Shown here: one piece after another, positions 18,535 to 29,009 of the stretch
Layout: each line of letters starts with the position of its first letter
How positions within the stretch are numbered: position 1 is the stretch's first letter
From: an uncultured Kiloniellaceae bacterium
Lineage (GTDB): Bacteria > Pseudomonadota > Alphaproteobacteria > Kiloniellales > Kiloniellaceae
Reading direction: 5' to 3'
NCBI GenBank assembly: GCA_947500035.1
Contig: CANMQP010000005.1
Location: 248,001 to 312,000 of the forward strand
DNA: 64,000 bases
Translations under genes and position numbers: made by a program
Notes under the pieces: model-generated
What the model was told of the DNA's origin: nothing
What the model saw: the letters and a program-made list of their open reading frames with translations, nothing else
Database searches by the model: none

Positions 18535-19605
18535 ATGTCACAGAGCGCATTGCGTTTGGTCGAGGAAAAAAACGTGGACAAACAGAAGGCATTGGATGCC
18601 GCCCTAGGCCAGATTGAGCGCGCCTTTGGCAAGGGGTCGATTATGCGGCTTGGCGAAGATCAGGTCGTGGAAACCGAGGTGGTTTCGACCGGATCCCTTG
18701 GATTGGATATCGGCTTGGGTATCGGCGGTTTGCCGCGCGGCCGCATCGTAGAAATTTATGGTCCGGAGTCGTCGGGTAAGACGACGCTCGCACTGCATGC
18801 GGTTGCCGAGGCACAGAAGGCCGGCGGTACCTGTGCCTTTGTTGATGCTGAGCATGCGCTCGATCCGATTTATGCCGGGAAGCTGGGCTGTAATGTCAGC
18901 GAGCTTTTGATTTCGCAGCCGGATGCTGGTGAGCAGGCCCTTGAAATCGTCGATACGCTGGTGCGCTCCGGTGCCCTTGATGTTCTTGTGATTGATTCGG
19001 TAGCAGCTCTGGTACCGAAGGCTGAGCTCGAAGGCGAGATGGGTGATTCGCTGCCGGGTCTTCAGGCACGCTTGATGAGTCAGGCCTTGCGGAAGCTGAC
19101 CAGTTCGATCTCGAAGTCTCAGACACTGGTAATTTTCATCAACCAGATCCGTATGAAGATCGGTGTGATGTTCGGCAATCCCGAGACCACCACCGGCGGT
19201 CATGCTCTGAAGTTCTATTCTTCGGTACGTCTGGATATCCGCCGGATTGGGGCGATTAAGGATCGGGATCTGGTGGTCGGTAATCAGACAAAGGTGAAGG
19301 TCGTCAAGAACAAGATGGCGCCGCCTTTGCGGATCATCGAATTCGACATTATGTACGGCCAGGGAATCTCGAAAACCGGCGAGCTGCTGGACCTGGGGGT
19401 CGCAGCCGACATCGTCGAGAAGTCTGGTTCCTGGTTCTCCTACGATGGTCAGCGCATTGGCCAGGGGCGTGAGAACGCCAAGAAATTCCTTCGCGATAAC
19501 CCCGAAGCGGCGAATAAGCTCGAACGTGCAATCCGGGAGAATGCAGGCCTCGTAGCCTCCGCGATGTTGGAAGGTGGCCCCGAAGAGGAAGAGAAAGAGG
19601 GTTAA
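18535..19605 (+). CDS. recA: Recombinase RecA
   Basis: A 356-residue recombinase of usual length. Walker A GPESSGKT is at residues 76-83, followed by [17 protein letters not shown], the [20 protein letters not shown] block and [20 protein letters not shown]. It forms filaments on single-stranded DNA, promotes strand exchange and triggers LexA self-cleavage. It is followed by a strong terminator and, after the IalB-family gene, by alaS, an order common in alphaproteobacteria. Confidence 0.98.
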   Translation: MSQSALRLVEEKNVDKQKALDAALGQIERAFGKGSIMRLGEDQVVETEVVSTGSLGLDIGLGIGGLPRGRIVEIYGPESSGKTTLALHAVAEAQKAGGTCAFVDAEHALDPIYAGKLGCNVSELLISQPDAGEQALEIVDTLVRSGALDVLVIDSVAALVPKAELEGEMGDSLPGLQARLMSQALRKLTSSISKSQTLVIFINQIRMKIGVMFGNPETTTGGHALKFYSSVRLDIRRIGAIKDRDLVVGNQTKVKVVKNKMAPPLRIIEFDIMYGQGISKTGELLDLGVAADIVEKSGSWFSYDGQRIGQGRENAKKFLRDNPEAANKLERAIRENAGLVASAMLEGGPEEEEKEG

Positions 19606-19635
19606 GAGTTCCGCTGCTGTCGGACTTTGCCGCCG

Positions 19636-19695
19636 GGCCGCCTTAAACCCGACCGCCTTAAACCCGACCGCCTTAAACTTGGTCGCCTTAAACCC
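19636..19695. repeat. Four tandem 15-bp repeats behind recA
   Basis: Units GGCCGCCTTAAACCC, GACCGCCTTAAACCC, GACCGCCTTAAACTT and GGTCGCCTTAAACCC follow each other without gaps from 19636. They lie between the recA stop and its terminator, so they are probably in the recA 3' untranslated RNA. The 15-bp period equals five codons, but no credible gene reads through them. Confidence 0.85.
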
Positions 19696-19738
19696 GGTCT
19701 AAGTCCGATAAGCCGCTTGGAAACGGACCTATCAAGAA

Positions 19739-19769
19739 GGGCCGGAGAGAATGATCTCTCCGGCCCTTT
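19739..19769. terminator. Rho-independent terminator, recA and IalB gene
   Basis: Perfect 12-bp arms GGGCCGGAGAGA (19739-19750) and TCTCTCCGGCCC (19755-19766) with loop ATGA, followed by TTT; two As before the left arm extend pairing. It sits between the convergent recA and the minus-strand gene at 19810, so it can serve both. Confidence 0.9.
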
Positions 19770-19809
19770 CACTGTTGGATCCCGGGTCGCGTTTTGGCCC
19801 CGGGTTGCC

Positions 19810-20439
19810 TTACTTGATTCCTGCGAAGGCCGCTGTGAAACCCTGAAGCGAGAAGGGGAGCGCGCCTGGCTTCCCGTTCAGATCGTAAAAAAGAATGCGA
19901 CCGTCCACGCCCGCCTTGAACTCGCTCAAAACCGCCTCATCGATCAGGAGCTGTGCCTGGCAGCCGTTGCGCAGGCACCGCTCGAATGGCAGCTTCCGGC
20001 GCTCTCTTCCGGTGACCTCGATGGCGAGACCCGGCGGTAAACGCACACCCAGCGGCAGGGTAATCAGCGCCAGATCACGTTTTTCGGGTCCGAATTTGCC
20101 GATTGCGAGTTGGAGAACGCCTCTCCCGGTTTCTCTGGAGGTGACGCTTTGGACCATGTAGCAGACTTCGGCCTGTGTCTGTGGATTAGGCCCGCAGCGT
20201 ACGGTCCAATCGGCATGGGTGGCCACAGTCCTGGCGCCGTCGGGAGACGTATTTTCCTCTTGAGCCGGGGCCGGGTTCTGGGCCATCGCAGGCCCGGCCA
20301 TTGGTCCGGTAAGTGCAAACACCGCCGCGATGGCCGCCGCGCCATGGATAGGATTTTTCGAGCCGCGGGCAGAGGAGCACCCCTTGCCCATGACACGCTG
20401 TGCCAACCTGACGGCGGCTATTTGAAGCTGTTTTATCAT
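19810..20439 (-). CDS. Invasion-associated locus B (IalB) family protein
   Basis: A 209-residue exported protein. The long N-terminal leader ends in a signal peptide (GAAAIAAVFALTGPMAGPAM, then AQ). The mature domain HADWTVRCGPNPQTQAEVCY, IGKFGPEKRDLALITLPLGV and ERCLRNGCQAQLLIDEAVL, with paired cysteines, is IalB-like. The family is widespread in non-pathogenic alphaproteobacteria as a periplasmic protein of unclear function, so the name should not imply virulence. Confidence 0.88.
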   Translation of the reverse strand: MIKQLQIAAVRLAQRVMGKGCSSARGSKNPIHGAAAIAAVFALTGPMAGPAMAQNPAPAQEENTSPDGARTVATHADWTVRCGPNPQTQAEVCYMVQSVTSRETGRGVLQLAIGKFGPEKRDLALITLPLGVRLPPGLAIEVTGRERRKLPFERCLRNGCQAQLLIDEAVLSEFKAGVDGRILFYDLNGKPGALPFSLQGFTAAFAGIK

Positions 20440-20784
20440 GGCGCGATCCTAGAACTTTTGCTGGGCATTTGGAACCATCTCACCGGGTTAATTTCGTGTC
20501 AGCAGCAGGGATCTTTCCAATCAAATCTGCGTTGGAACGGCGCGATCTCACAAATAGTGATTGAGCCAAACCGCGCGAAAGAGGCCTGATCTCCCATTTT
20601 CGGGTAGATGCCGTGCAAAAAGGCCCGCAGAGATGTCGTATGTGGGCGCTGTCGTCCGGCGCATCTGTGCAGCCGTGCTCGCTGGACAGCTCAGCTATGG
20701 CAGGCTACAAACCGACCCCTTATGTTAGGTTCCCTGAAGTATCGGAAAGAGCCGATTACAGCGGTTGAGAGATGAAGTCAGGCC
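20440..20784. other. Gap before alaS
   Basis: A 345-bp stretch between the divergent IalB-family gene and alaS. I see no gene, RNA, strong hairpin or repeat in it. It must carry the two promoters. Confidence 0.6.
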
Positions 20785-23436
20785 ATGAGCAGCGGTAACG
20801 AGATTAGAACTACATTCCTGGATTATTTCGGCAAGAACGGTCATGAAATCGTGGCGTCGTCACCGCTGGTACCGCGGAACGATCCGACGCTGATGTTCAC
20901 CAACGCCGGTATGGTCCAGTTCAAGAACGTCTTTACCGGGCAGGAAAGCCGGCCCTACAGCCGGGCGACGACCTCACAGAAGTGCGTGCGTGCCGGCGGG
21001 AAGCACAATGATCTCGAAAATGTAGGGCACACGGCGCGCCACCACACTTTCTTCGAGATGCTGGGTAACTTTTCTTTCGGGGATTACTTCAAGGATCAGG
21101 CTATTGAGATGGCCTGGGACCTCATCACCAAGGTCTACGGCCTGCCCGCAGACAAATTGCTGGTTACGGTTTATTCCGAGGATGAGGAGGCCGCGGGGCT
21201 TTGGAAGAAGATTGCCGGTCTTGGCGATGACAGAGTGATTCGCATTCCGACCTCCGATAACTTCTGGGCCATGGGCGACACCGGCCCTTGCGGGCCCTGC
21301 TCCGAGATCTTCTTCGATCACGGACCGGATATTCCCGGTGGCCCTCCCGGCAGTCCGGATGAGGACGGCGACCGCTTTATCGAGGTCTGGAACCTCGTCT
21401 TCATGCAGTTTGAGCAGTTGGATAAGGAAAACCGGGTCAGTCTGCCCCGGCCTTCGATCGATACCGGCATGGGACTGGAGCGCCTGACCGCGATTCTCCA
21501 GGGCAAGCACGATAACTACGATATCGATCTGCTGCGCACCATTATTGAAGCCTCGGCAGAAGCCTCGAACGTCTCCGCGGACGGCGAACATGCCGTCTCT
21601 CACCGTGTGATCGCGGATCATCTGCGTTCGACGGCGTTTTTGATCGCTGACGGAGTCCTGCCGTCGAATGACGGACGCGGCTACGTGCTGCGCCGGATCA
21701 TGCGCCGGGCCATGCGCCACGTTCACATGCTGGGCGTTAAGGATCCGATGATCTGGCGGCTGGTGCCGACCCTGGTGGAGATGATGGGGCAGGCCTTCCC
21801 GGAATTGAAGCGGGCGGAGGCGCTGATTTCAGAGACCCTGAAGCTCGAAGAAGGCCGTTTCAGCCAGACGCTGGACCGGGGTATGAAACTGCTTTCGGGT
21901 GAGACCGAAAAACTGGGTGACGGGCAGGCTCTGAACGGCGACGTCGCCTTCAAGCTCTATGACACCTTTGGCTTTCCGCTGGACCTCACGCAGGACATCC
22001 TGCGGAACCAGGGACAGACGGTCGATGTCGAGGGCTTCAATACCGCCATGGAGCGCCAACGCGCGGCAGCCCGCAAGGCCTGGAGCGGTTCGGGCGAGGC
22101 CGCGACCGAGACGCTGTGGTTTGACTTACACGACCGGCTCGGCGGGACCGATTTCCTCGGCTACGATACGGAATCAGCCGAAGGCCAGGTAACCGCAATC
22201 CTCGTAGACGGTAAAGAGGTGCAATCCGCCGATGCCGGGCAGGAGGTGATGATCATCGCCAACCAGACGCCGTTTTACGGCGAATCCGGTGGTCAGATGG
22301 GTGACACCGGTGTCCTGACCGACGGCGATACCCGGGTTGAAATCACCGACACGCAGAAGAAGCTGGGTTCGGTTTTCGTCCACATCGGCAAGGTGACCAC
22401 CGGTAAGCTGACAGTCGGTACGGCGGTCGAGATGACTGTCGACGGCGTGCGGCGCAATGCTTTGCGGGCGCATCATTCCGCGACTCACTTGCTGCACGAA
22501 GCGCTGCGCCGCCGCCTTGGCAGCCACGTGACCCAAAAGGGCTCGCTGGTGGCACCTGACCGTCTGCGTTTCGACATCAGTCACCCGAAGGCCATTTCAA
22601 GTGAGGACCTTCACGCGGTCGAGAACGAAGTCAACGAGCGGATTCGCGACAATGCTTCGGTGACGACCCGCTACATGACGCCCGACGAGGCCATTGCCGC
22701 CGGCGCGCTCGCTTTGTTTGGCGAGAAATATGGCGATGAAGTCCGGGTGCTCTCGATGGGGGGCGAGGACCAAGACAAGGCCGGTGCGGTTTATTCCACG
22801 GAGCTTTGTGGTGGTACCCACGTCAACCGCGTCGGCGATATCGGATTTCTGAAGATCATTGGCGAGGGCGCGTTGGCATCCGGTGTGCGCCGGATTGAAG
22901 CTGTGGCCGGGCAGGCGGCCATTGATTACACGGCCCGTCAGGACAACCTGCTGAGCGAGGCAGCGGCGACCCTCAAGGTGGCTCCGGGTGATTTGCCGGA
23001 GCGTATTCAAAGCCTGATGGATGAACGCCGCAGGCTGGAGCGGGAGCTCTCCGAGACGCGCCGTAAGCTCTCGACTGGAGGCGGAGCGTCAGAGGATGCC
23101 GCCAAGGAGGTCGCCGGGATCAAGCTGGCGTCAAGGGTGCTGGAAGGCGTTCCTGCCAAAGATCTCAAGGCCACCGCGGACGATTTGAAGAAACAGCTCG
23201 GCAGCGGGGTCGTGGCCCTGGTCGCGGTCAACGATGGCAAGGCCTCTATTGTTGTCGGTGTCACCGAAGATCTCACCGGTCGCTACTCGGCGGTGGATCT
23301 GGTGCGCGCCGGTTCCGAAGCGCTCGGGGGACGCGGCGGCGGTGGACGGCCTGATATGGCGCAGGCCGGCGGCCCGGACGCAACCGCGGCAAATGCGGCA
23401 ATCACAGCCGTTGAGACTGCGATTGCCGGTGGCTGA
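20785..23436 (+). CDS. alaS: Alanyl-tRNA synthetase
   Basis: An 883-residue class II synthetase charging tRNA-Ala. The aminoacylation domain begins [20 protein letters not shown] with [20 protein letters not shown]. The editing domain has the zinc-binding [12 protein letters not shown] (from about residue 563) and CGGTH (about 675). The C-terminal DHHA1 domain ends with the Gly-rich [16 protein letters not shown]. All parts and the length are normal. Confidence 0.98.
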   Translation: MSSGNEIRTTFLDYFGKNGHEIVASSPLVPRNDPTLMFTNAGMVQFKNVFTGQESRPYSRATTSQKCVRAGGKHNDLENVGHTARHHTFFEMLGNFSFGDYFKDQAIEMAWDLITKVYGLPADKLLVTVYSEDEEAAGLWKKIAGLGDDRVIRIPTSDNFWAMGDTGPCGPCSEIFFDHGPDIPGGPPGSPDEDGDRFIEVWNLVFMQFEQLDKENRVSLPRPSIDTGMGLERLTAILQGKHDNYDIDLLRTIIEASAEASNVSADGEHAVSHRVIADHLRSTAFLIADGVLPSNDGRGYVLRRIMRRAMRHVHMLGVKDPMIWRLVPTLVEMMGQAFPELKRAEALISETLKLEEGRFSQTLDRGMKLLSGETEKLGDGQALNGDVAFKLYDTFGFPLDLTQDILRNQGQTVDVEGFNTAMERQRAAARKAWSGSGEAATETLWFDLHDRLGGTDFLGYDTESAEGQVTAILVDGKEVQSADAGQEVMIIANQTPFYGESGGQMGDTGVLTDGDTRVEITDTQKKLGSVFVHIGKVTTGKLTVGTAVEMTVDGVRRNALRAHHSATHLLHEALRRRLGSHVTQKGSLVAPDRLRFDISHPKAISSEDLHAVENEVNERIRDNASVTTRYMTPDEAIAAGALALFGEKYGDEVRVLSMGGEDQDKAGAVYSTELCGGTHVNRVGDIGFLKIIGEGALASGVRRIEAVAGQAAIDYTARQDNLLSEAAATLKVAPGDLPERIQSLMDERRRLERELSETRRKLSTGGGASEDAAKEVAGIKLASRVLEGVPAKDLKATADDLKKQLGSGVVALVAVNDGKASIVVGVTEDLTGRYSAVDLVRAGSEALGGRGGGGRPDMAQAGGPDATAANAAITAVETAIAGG

Positions 23437-23456
23437 CGGTCACTTGCGTAGATTGT

Positions 23457-23508
23457 AAAAAAAGCCCCGCCAGGCGGTCGATCTCTCGGCCTGCCGGCGG
23501 GATTTTTT
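23457..23508. terminator. Bidirectional terminator behind alaS
   Basis: A seven-A run (23457-23463), a G+C-rich hairpin with CCCGCC (23466-23471) pairing to GGCGGG (23496-23501) and inner AGGC/GCCT, then six Ts (23503-23508). A run on both sides lets it end both alaS and the minus-strand cyclophilin operon. Confidence 0.85.
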
Positions 23509-23602
23509 GATTTCTGCGATCTACCCGACCGCTCGTCTGACTAGAACGGATTCACGAGTTCGAGCGATCGCCTTTGGCGGTTCCATCAAAACTTGATCTG
23601 AT

Positions 23603-24091
23603 CTAAGCGTCGATGTCGGCTTTGATCCGCACGCGGACCATGGCGTCAGGATCTTCGACCTGACCGCTCTGGCTGCCCGCGGGGGCTTTCTTGATCCGGT
23701 CGACGTGTTCCATGCCGTCGGCGACCTCGCCCCAGACGGTGTATTGACCGTTCAGGAAGCTGGCATCGTCCAGACAGATGAAGAACTGGCTGTCACCGGT
23801 ATCAGGGTGGTTGGCACGGGCCATACCGACGGTGCCGCGACCGAAGTTCTCCTGCGTGAATTCGGCGCCAAGCTTCTGGCCCGAACCGCCGGTTCCGGTT
23901 CCGGTGGGGTCACCTGTCTGTGCCATGAAGCCGTCCATCACACGGTGAAAAACAATACCGTCGTAAAAGCCCTCGCGAACCAGTTCCTTGATCCGGGCAA
24001 CATGGTTCGGTGCAAGGTCCGGGCGCAGGTTGATGGTGACTTCGCCCCATTCAAGCTCGATGACCATTGTGTCTTCGGCGTTCTCGGTCAT
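23603..24091 (-). CDS. Cytoplasmic cyclophilin-type peptidyl-prolyl isomerase
   Basis: A 162-residue PpiB-like isomerase without a signal peptide. Active-site motifs are visible: FHRVMDGFMAQTGDPTGTGT, GMARANHPDTGDSQFFICLD and GQYTVWGEVADGM. It catalyses cis-trans change of prolyl bonds in folding proteins. It is the last gene of the icd run and a close paralogue of the exported copy just upstream. Confidence 0.95.
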   Translation of the reverse strand: MTENAEDTMVIELEWGEVTINLRPDLAPNHVARIKELVREGFYDGIVFHRVMDGFMAQTGDPTGTGTGGSGQKLGAEFTQENFGRGTVGMARANHPDTGDSQFFICLDDASFLNGQYTVWGEVADGMEHVDRIKKAPAGSQSGQVEDPDAMVRVRIKADIDA

Positions 24092-24196
24092 GGTTTGTCT
24101 CTCTTTTCGGCAATGGGGCGCACCTTGGCGCGCCCCTGAATTGATAGGTTGAATTGATTAGGTTCCGGCGTTTCTTCCGGACGTCGGCTGATGAGC

Positions 24197-24745
24197 CTAT
24201 TGAACGTCGGCCTGCACGCGCAGGCTGATCATGGCATCCGGGTCGTCGACGGAGCCGCTCTGACGGCTGCGTGGAGCTTTCTTGAGCTTGTCGACGAACT
24301 GCATGCCCGAGACGACTTCACCCCAGACGGTGTATTGCGTGTCCAGATGGCTGGCCCGTTCAAAGACGATGAAGAACTGGCTGTCCGCAGAATTCGGGTT
24401 GCTGGAGCGGGCCATGCCCACGGTTCCGCGCCTGAAGGGTTCGCGTGTGAACTCGGCCTCGATCTTTTGGCCGGATCCACCCCTGCCGGTTCCCGTGGGA
24501 TCACCGGTCTGCGCCATGAAGCCGTCGATGACGCGGTGAAACACATGGCCGTCATAGTAACCTTCGCGAACCAGCTCCTTGATCCGCGCAACATGCTTGG
24601 GGGCCAGGTCCGGACGCAGGGCGATCAGAACCTGTCCGGTCGGAAGTTCCATAACCAGTGTGTTTTCCGGATCGGCCGCCTGCGCGGTACCTATGCTTAA
24701 GACTGCGCTGAAGAGCACAGCCGCAAGAGTCGTAAAAAATCGCAT
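24197..24745 (-). CDS. Exported cyclophilin-type peptidyl-prolyl isomerase
   Basis: A 182-residue isomerase with a clear signal peptide (FTTLAAVLFSAVLSIGTAQA, then ADPEN), so it acts in the periplasm. The cyclophilin core repeats the motifs of the next gene: FHRVIDGFMAQTGDPTGTGR, GMARSSNPNSADSQFFIVFE and TQYTVWGEVVSGM. It starts nine bases after the icd stop, so it is co-transcribed. The pair looks like a tandem duplication in which one copy has, or the other lost, a signal peptide. Confidence 0.95.
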   Translation of the reverse strand: MRFFTTLAAVLFSAVLSIGTAQAADPENTLVMELPTGQVLIALRPDLAPKHVARIKELVREGYYDGHVFHRVIDGFMAQTGDPTGTGRGGSGQKIEAEFTREPFRRGTVGMARSSNPNSADSQFFIVFERASHLDTQYTVWGEVVSGMQFVDKLKKAPRSRQSGSVDDPDAMISLRVQADVQ

Positions 24746-24754
24746 GGATTTTCC

Positions 24755-25969
24755 TCAGCTCATCGTTTTCTTCAGGTTTTCGTCGATCTTGGCCATGAAC
24801 TCTTCCGTCGTCAGCCATTTCTGGTCCGGCGAGATCAGCAGCGCGAGGTCTTTGGTCATATCGCCGCCTTCGACGGTCTCGATGCAGACCTTTTCCACGG
24901 TTTCCGCGAAATTGGTGACCTCGGGCGTGTTGTCAAAGGCACCGCGGTACTTGAGGCCGCGTGTCCAGGCGAAGATCGAGGCGATGGGGTTGGTTGAGGT
25001 CGGCTTGCCCTGCTGATGCATCCGGTAATGCCGGGTGACCGTGCCGTGTGCGGCTTCGGCTTCAACAGTCTTGCCGTCCGGGGTCATAAGAACCGAAGTC
25101 ATGAGGCCAAGCGAGCCAAAGCCTTGAGCAACGATGTCGGACTGGACGTCGCCGTCGTAGTTCTTACAGGCCCAGACAAACCCGCCGGACCATTTCAGAG
25201 CTGCCGCGACCATGTCGTCGATCAGGCGGTGTTCGTATGTGATGCCCTTTTGCGCGAACTTGTCCGCGAACTCTGCATCGAAGATCTCCTGGAAGATATC
25301 CTTAAAGCGTCCGTCGTAAGCCTTCAGGATGGTGTTCTTGGTTGAGAGGTAGACCGGCCAACCGAGGTCCAAGCCGTAATTCATGCACGCCCGCGCGAAA
25401 CCGCGAATCGATTCATCCAGGTTGTACATGCTCATGGCCACGCCGCCCGCGGGGAAGTCGAAGACCTCGTGGGTAATGGTTTCGCCGCCATCGGAGGGTT
25501 GGAAAGTCATGGTCAGCTTGCCGGGGCCTTGAACAACCATATCCGTGGCGCGGTACTGATCGCCAAAGGCATGACGGCCGATGACGATGGGCTGGGTCCA
25601 TCCCGGCACGAGGCGCGGTACGTTGTTCATGATGATCGGCTGACGGAACACGGTGCCGCCCAGGATGTTCCGGATCGTGCCGTTCGGTGAACGCCACATT
25701 TTTTTCAGCTTGAATTCCTCAACCCGGGCTTCGTCAGGGGTGATGGTCGCGCACTTTACGCCGACGCCGTATTCCTTAATGGCATTGGCGGAATCAATGG
25801 TGATCTGGTCGTCCGTCGCGTCACGGCTCTCAACCGAGAGATCATAGTATTTAAGATCAACGTCCAGATAGGGCAGGATCAGGGTCTCTTTGATCTTTGC
25901 CCAGATGATGCGGGTCATTTCATCGCCGTCGAGTTCAACGATGGGGTTTTGGACTTTGATCTTAGCCAT
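24755..25969 (-). CDS. icd: NADP-dependent isocitrate dehydrogenase
   Basis: A 404-residue TCA-cycle enzyme oxidising isocitrate to 2-oxoglutarate. I start it at ATG 25969 ([20 protein letters not shown]) because GGAGGAG lies just upstream; an upstream extension has no family likeness. [20 protein letters not shown] and [20 protein letters not shown] mark the eukaryotic-like NADP-IDH type common in alphaproteobacteria. It leads an operon with two cyclophilins. Confidence 0.97.
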   Translation of the reverse strand: MAKIKVQNPIVELDGDEMTRIIWAKIKETLILPYLDVDLKYYDLSVESRDATDDQITIDSANAIKEYGVGVKCATITPDEARVEEFKLKKMWRSPNGTIRNILGGTVFRQPIIMNNVPRLVPGWTQPIVIGRHAFGDQYRATDMVVQGPGKLTMTFQPSDGGETITHEVFDFPAGGVAMSMYNLDESIRGFARACMNYGLDLGWPVYLSTKNTILKAYDGRFKDIFQEIFDAEFADKFAQKGITYEHRLIDDMVAAALKWSGGFVWACKNYDGDVQSDIVAQGFGSLGLMTSVLMTPDGKTVEAEAAHGTVTRHYRMHQQGKPTSTNPIASIFAWTRGLKYRGAFDNTPEVTNFAETVEKVCIETVEGGDMTKDLALLISPDQKWLTTEEFMAKIDENLKKTMS

Positions 25970-26236
25970 ATGCTCCTCCGGAATTACGCCTGAAACGCCT
26001 CGTTCCGGCATGTCGCGCGGTGAGGCCGATATCGAAAAGTCGGCGGAAACATAGCAGCCTTTTACGCCCACGCAAGGCGACTGACCTCGCACCTGCAAAA
26101 AGTCGCAGAATTGTTATGAAAACGGGCGCTTGAACAGCTCTTCAGCGAGACAGAAAGGAAGCTCGACAGTTTTCACAGATCGAATGAAAAAGTGTGAAAG
26201 AGTTTATGATTCAAGGGGTTTGCGTGGGATCTTACC

Positions 26237-26821
26237 CTAAAGACGCGAACTGTCCGGCTTTACCCTGCTGTCCGCGGCGGACGCAATTGCAGAAAAGACA
26301 CCTTCGACATCATCTGCGAGTGCGAAGAGAGAAGCGGGGTCGTTGTGAAGATATCCGCCTTCAACCTGACGCCCGATCATTTCCATCAAAGGGTCCCAAA
26401 AGCCGTAGAGGTTCAGCAGAACGATGGGCTTGTCGTGCAGGCCGAGCTGTTTCCAGGTAATGATTTCAAAGGTTTCGTCAAGTGTGCCGAGACCGCCCGG
26501 CAAAACGCAGAAGGCGTCGGATCGTTCGAACATTTTCTGCTTCCGGACGTGCATGGAATCGACCACCACCATTTCCGTTACGCCGCTGTGTGCCGCCTCG
26601 CGATCCTTGAGATGCTCAGGGATGATCCCGATCACCCGTCCGCCTGCGGACAGCGCTCCATCGGCGGCCGCGCCCATCATGCCGGAATGACCGCCACCGT
26701 AGACAAGATCTATCGCTTTTGTGGCGGCTGTGCGGCCAAGTTCATCTGCCGTCTCAAGATGACGAGGGTCGACGTCCTGGGAAGCACCACAGTAAATGCA
26801 GAGCGCTTTAATCTCGGGCAT
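26237..26821 (-). CDS. LOG-family protein (TIGR00730 Rossmann fold)
   Basis: A 194-residue protein with the two LOG motifs: GGGHSGMMGAAADGAL and PGGLGTLDETFEIITWKQLG. Members are phosphoribohydrolases that split nucleoside 5'-monophosphates; some make cytokinin bases. The N-terminal ALCIYCGASQDVDPRHLETA is also typical. It stands alone on the minus strand; the physiological substrate is not evident. Confidence 0.92.
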   Translation of the reverse strand: MPEIKALCIYCGASQDVDPRHLETADELGRTAATKAIDLVYGGGHSGMMGAAADGALSAGGRVIGIIPEHLKDREAAHSGVTEMVVVDSMHVRKQKMFERSDAFCVLPGGLGTLDETFEIITWKQLGLHDKPIVLLNLYGFWDPLMEMIGRQVEGGYLHNDPASLFALADDVEGVFSAIASAADSRVKPDSSRL

Positions 26822-27162
26822 GAAGGGGGTGTCCTTGTATTGTTATGTGAAGCAGGTGTTTTGCCGGACCATGCCAAATCCGCTTGGCAAACCGCACAGA
26901 TTTACCGAATCGGACCTGAGTTTGAAGCCTGCAAGCATGCCTTTGGAAAAGCTATCAAATGCCGGAAACTGGTGCAGTTAATGTTCTACCTTAAAGCATG
27001 CGAGCAGGCCGTTCCTCAGAAAAAAGCGTTAGCATTTTGATATTACAAGGCTTTCGGCTTCAGCGCTCGGCGCATTGGGGGACTGGCTAAAGGATCGGGT
27101 GATGTAATTGCATACACGGGGGCAGCGTACTAGGCTAGTGCCTTAAGAAGGGAGTCGGGCGT
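26822..27162. other. Gap between LOG-family and LysM genes
   Basis: A 341-bp gap between divergent genes. I see no gene, repeat or clear hairpin beyond a short GCCAA/TTGGC pair near 26872. It presumably holds both promoters. Confidence 0.5.
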
Positions 27163-28671
27163 GTGCGTTTTCTTGGTCTCGTAGCTGTCGTCGTAATCGC
27201 GATATTTGCGGCGGCTTTTGGCGTTTACCATTGGCTGGGTGGCAGTTCTGACACTGCTGTCCAGATTGCGAGCTCCGAGTCTTCTTCTACAGGTTCACAG
27301 GACAAAAACCGGCCGGATAGCCCGGCCTTGCAAAGTGGGGCTGAAGGAACCCCGACCAGCAATGCGGCGGGCAATGGACCGGCGTTATCAAGTGAAGCTG
27401 CGTTATCAAGTGATCCCGGCAGCACATCTTCCGCAACCAGCGAGGACGCAACCAGCGCCGAGTTGGATGGGGCTCAACCGCGACCGGTTCAGACGCAATC
27501 AGGTGATACGGTCTCAAGCGAGGCGAATTCAGACAGGCCGGGGGCTGGTGAGCCGGTTTCCGGCGAACCAGGTTCGACCCGGCCTACGGCACCTCAAGTT
27601 GTTGCCCGGGTGATAGAAAAGGCGGAGATTGAAGCAGCTACGAGACCGGCCGGCGACGCGCCTTCTTTTGATGTTGTCCGCGTAGAAAAAAGCGGTGAAG
27701 CCATCTTGGCCGGGCGCGCACCAGCGGGAAGCGAAGTCACGATTTACGACGGAGATACGCCGCTGGGTATTGTCACGGCCGACTCTCGTGGCCAGTGGGT
27801 GCTGGTTTTGGAGATTCCTCTCAGCCCTGAAAGCCACAGCCTTGGGATTACCGCACGTCTGCCCGATGAAGCGCCGATTGAGTCGGCAGAGCTCGTGATC
27901 GTTGCGGTACCCGAGCCCGAAGACTCTGTGCTGACGGCCGATGGCACGCTAGCTGGCAGCGGGCAGTCGCAGACCGAGGCGGCTGGCGAGGTTGCCGTAC
28001 GGGTCGACGCGGGTGATACCGACAGAAGTACCGTTCCAGATGACACCGCCGACAGCGGCGATGTGCCCGACAGCCTGGTTGCGCCGAGCCCGATTGCGCC
28101 CAATCAGGTCGCTGCGGCGGGTGCGGGCGTCAGTGAACCAATTGCCGTTGTCGTGCCGCGCCGGGGCAGCGGTCCGGCACGGATACTTCAGAAACCCAAT
28201 GCCGCCGGCGAGGGTATCGGAAACGGAAGTCTGTTTCTCGACTCCGTGGACTATGATGATGACGGGCGTGCGGTTATCGGGGGACGGGCGAACGCGGGCG
28301 CGGCTCTCATTGTCTATCTCGACAATATCCCGATAGGCGAAGCCTTGACCGGCGCCGACGGCCGCTGGGCCATGACCCCCGAAGACCTGGTTCCGGTTGG
28401 GCTGCATCGGTTGAGGGTCGACCAGGTCGAGAGCGATGGCAAGGTGCTGGCGCGGGTTGAAACGCCCTTCTCCAGGGCGGAGAACGTCGCCAGCAATCCG
28501 GACGAGGACTTTGTGACCGTGCAGCCGGGCAACAGCCTCTGGCGGATTGCCCGTACGACCTACGGCCAGGGAACGCGCTACACGGTCATCTACGAAATCA
28601 ATAAGGAACAGATTCGCGATCCTGATCTGATCTACCCAGGTCAAATTTTCCGCTTGCCCAGTGACGGTTAG
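27163..28671 (+). CDS. LysM-domain envelope protein with Ig-like modules
   Basis: A 502-residue protein. The N terminus is one membrane/signal segment (FLGLVAVVVIAIFAAAFGVY). A long Ser/Ala/Gly/Asp-rich linker (about 30-160) contains an 18-bp internal repeat giving ALSSEAALSSDP. Two related beta modules (DVVRVEKSGEAILAGRAPAG at about 167, DYDDDGRAVIGGRANAG at about 365) resemble bacterial Ig folds. The C-terminal LysM (VQPGNSLWRIARTTYGQGTR to LIYPGQIFRLP) binds peptidoglycan. Start is GTG 27163 with GGGAG upstream. Probably a cell-wall-bound periplasmic protein. Confidence 0.88.
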   Translation: MRFLGLVAVVVIAIFAAAFGVYHWLGGSSDTAVQIASSESSSTGSQDKNRPDSPALQSGAEGTPTSNAAGNGPALSSEAALSSDPGSTSSATSEDATSAELDGAQPRPVQTQSGDTVSSEANSDRPGAGEPVSGEPGSTRPTAPQVVARVIEKAEIEAATRPAGDAPSFDVVRVEKSGEAILAGRAPAGSEVTIYDGDTPLGIVTADSRGQWVLVLEIPLSPESHSLGITARLPDEAPIESAELVIVAVPEPEDSVLTADGTLAGSGQSQTEAAGEVAVRVDAGDTDRSTVPDDTADSGDVPDSLVAPSPIAPNQVAAAGAGVSEPIAVVVPRRGSGPARILQKPNAAGEGIGNGSLFLDSVDYDDDGRAVIGGRANAGAALIVYLDNIPIGEALTGADGRWAMTPEDLVPVGLHRLRVDQVESDGKVLARVETPFSRAENVASNPDEDFVTVQPGNSLWRIARTTYGQGTRYTVIYEINKEQIRDPDLIYPGQIFRLPSDG

Positions 28672-29009
28672 CGAGTGATGGCAAAGGGTTTTCTGGTCCG
28701 CAAGGGATCGCTGACGCTAGGTTGAGCAATAAAGCGGGGGCCGTGTTGGCGAAGGCCGATTCGGCTCCGCACGTTTGCGTTTGACCTGCAGAGAAACCCG
28801 ACTGCTTTTCAGCGCCGGGAAGAAACGGCAGCCCTCAAAGTCTTTGGGGCATCACGAAACCTGGAGTTACGCAGGTTGAACGACGGTTAGTCCTGAGCGG
28901 TGAATCAAGCAAATCAATCGCTGCGAAGATGCGAATTCCCGTGACACCGTGTTTGCGGTGGTTTAGGGCGGTCTCTATGATGCGCTGAGGATTTACAGGT
29001 TTCTGTGTG
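28672..29009. other. Gap before psd
   Basis: A 338-bp gap between the LysM gene and psd, both on the plus strand. I see no gene or strong hairpin in it. The promoter of the phospholipid cluster is expected here. Confidence 0.5.

Noticed and set aside
19627-20040. 137-codon frame starting in the recA-side tandem repeats
   Set aside because: It crosses a terminator and runs antisense to the IalB-family gene.
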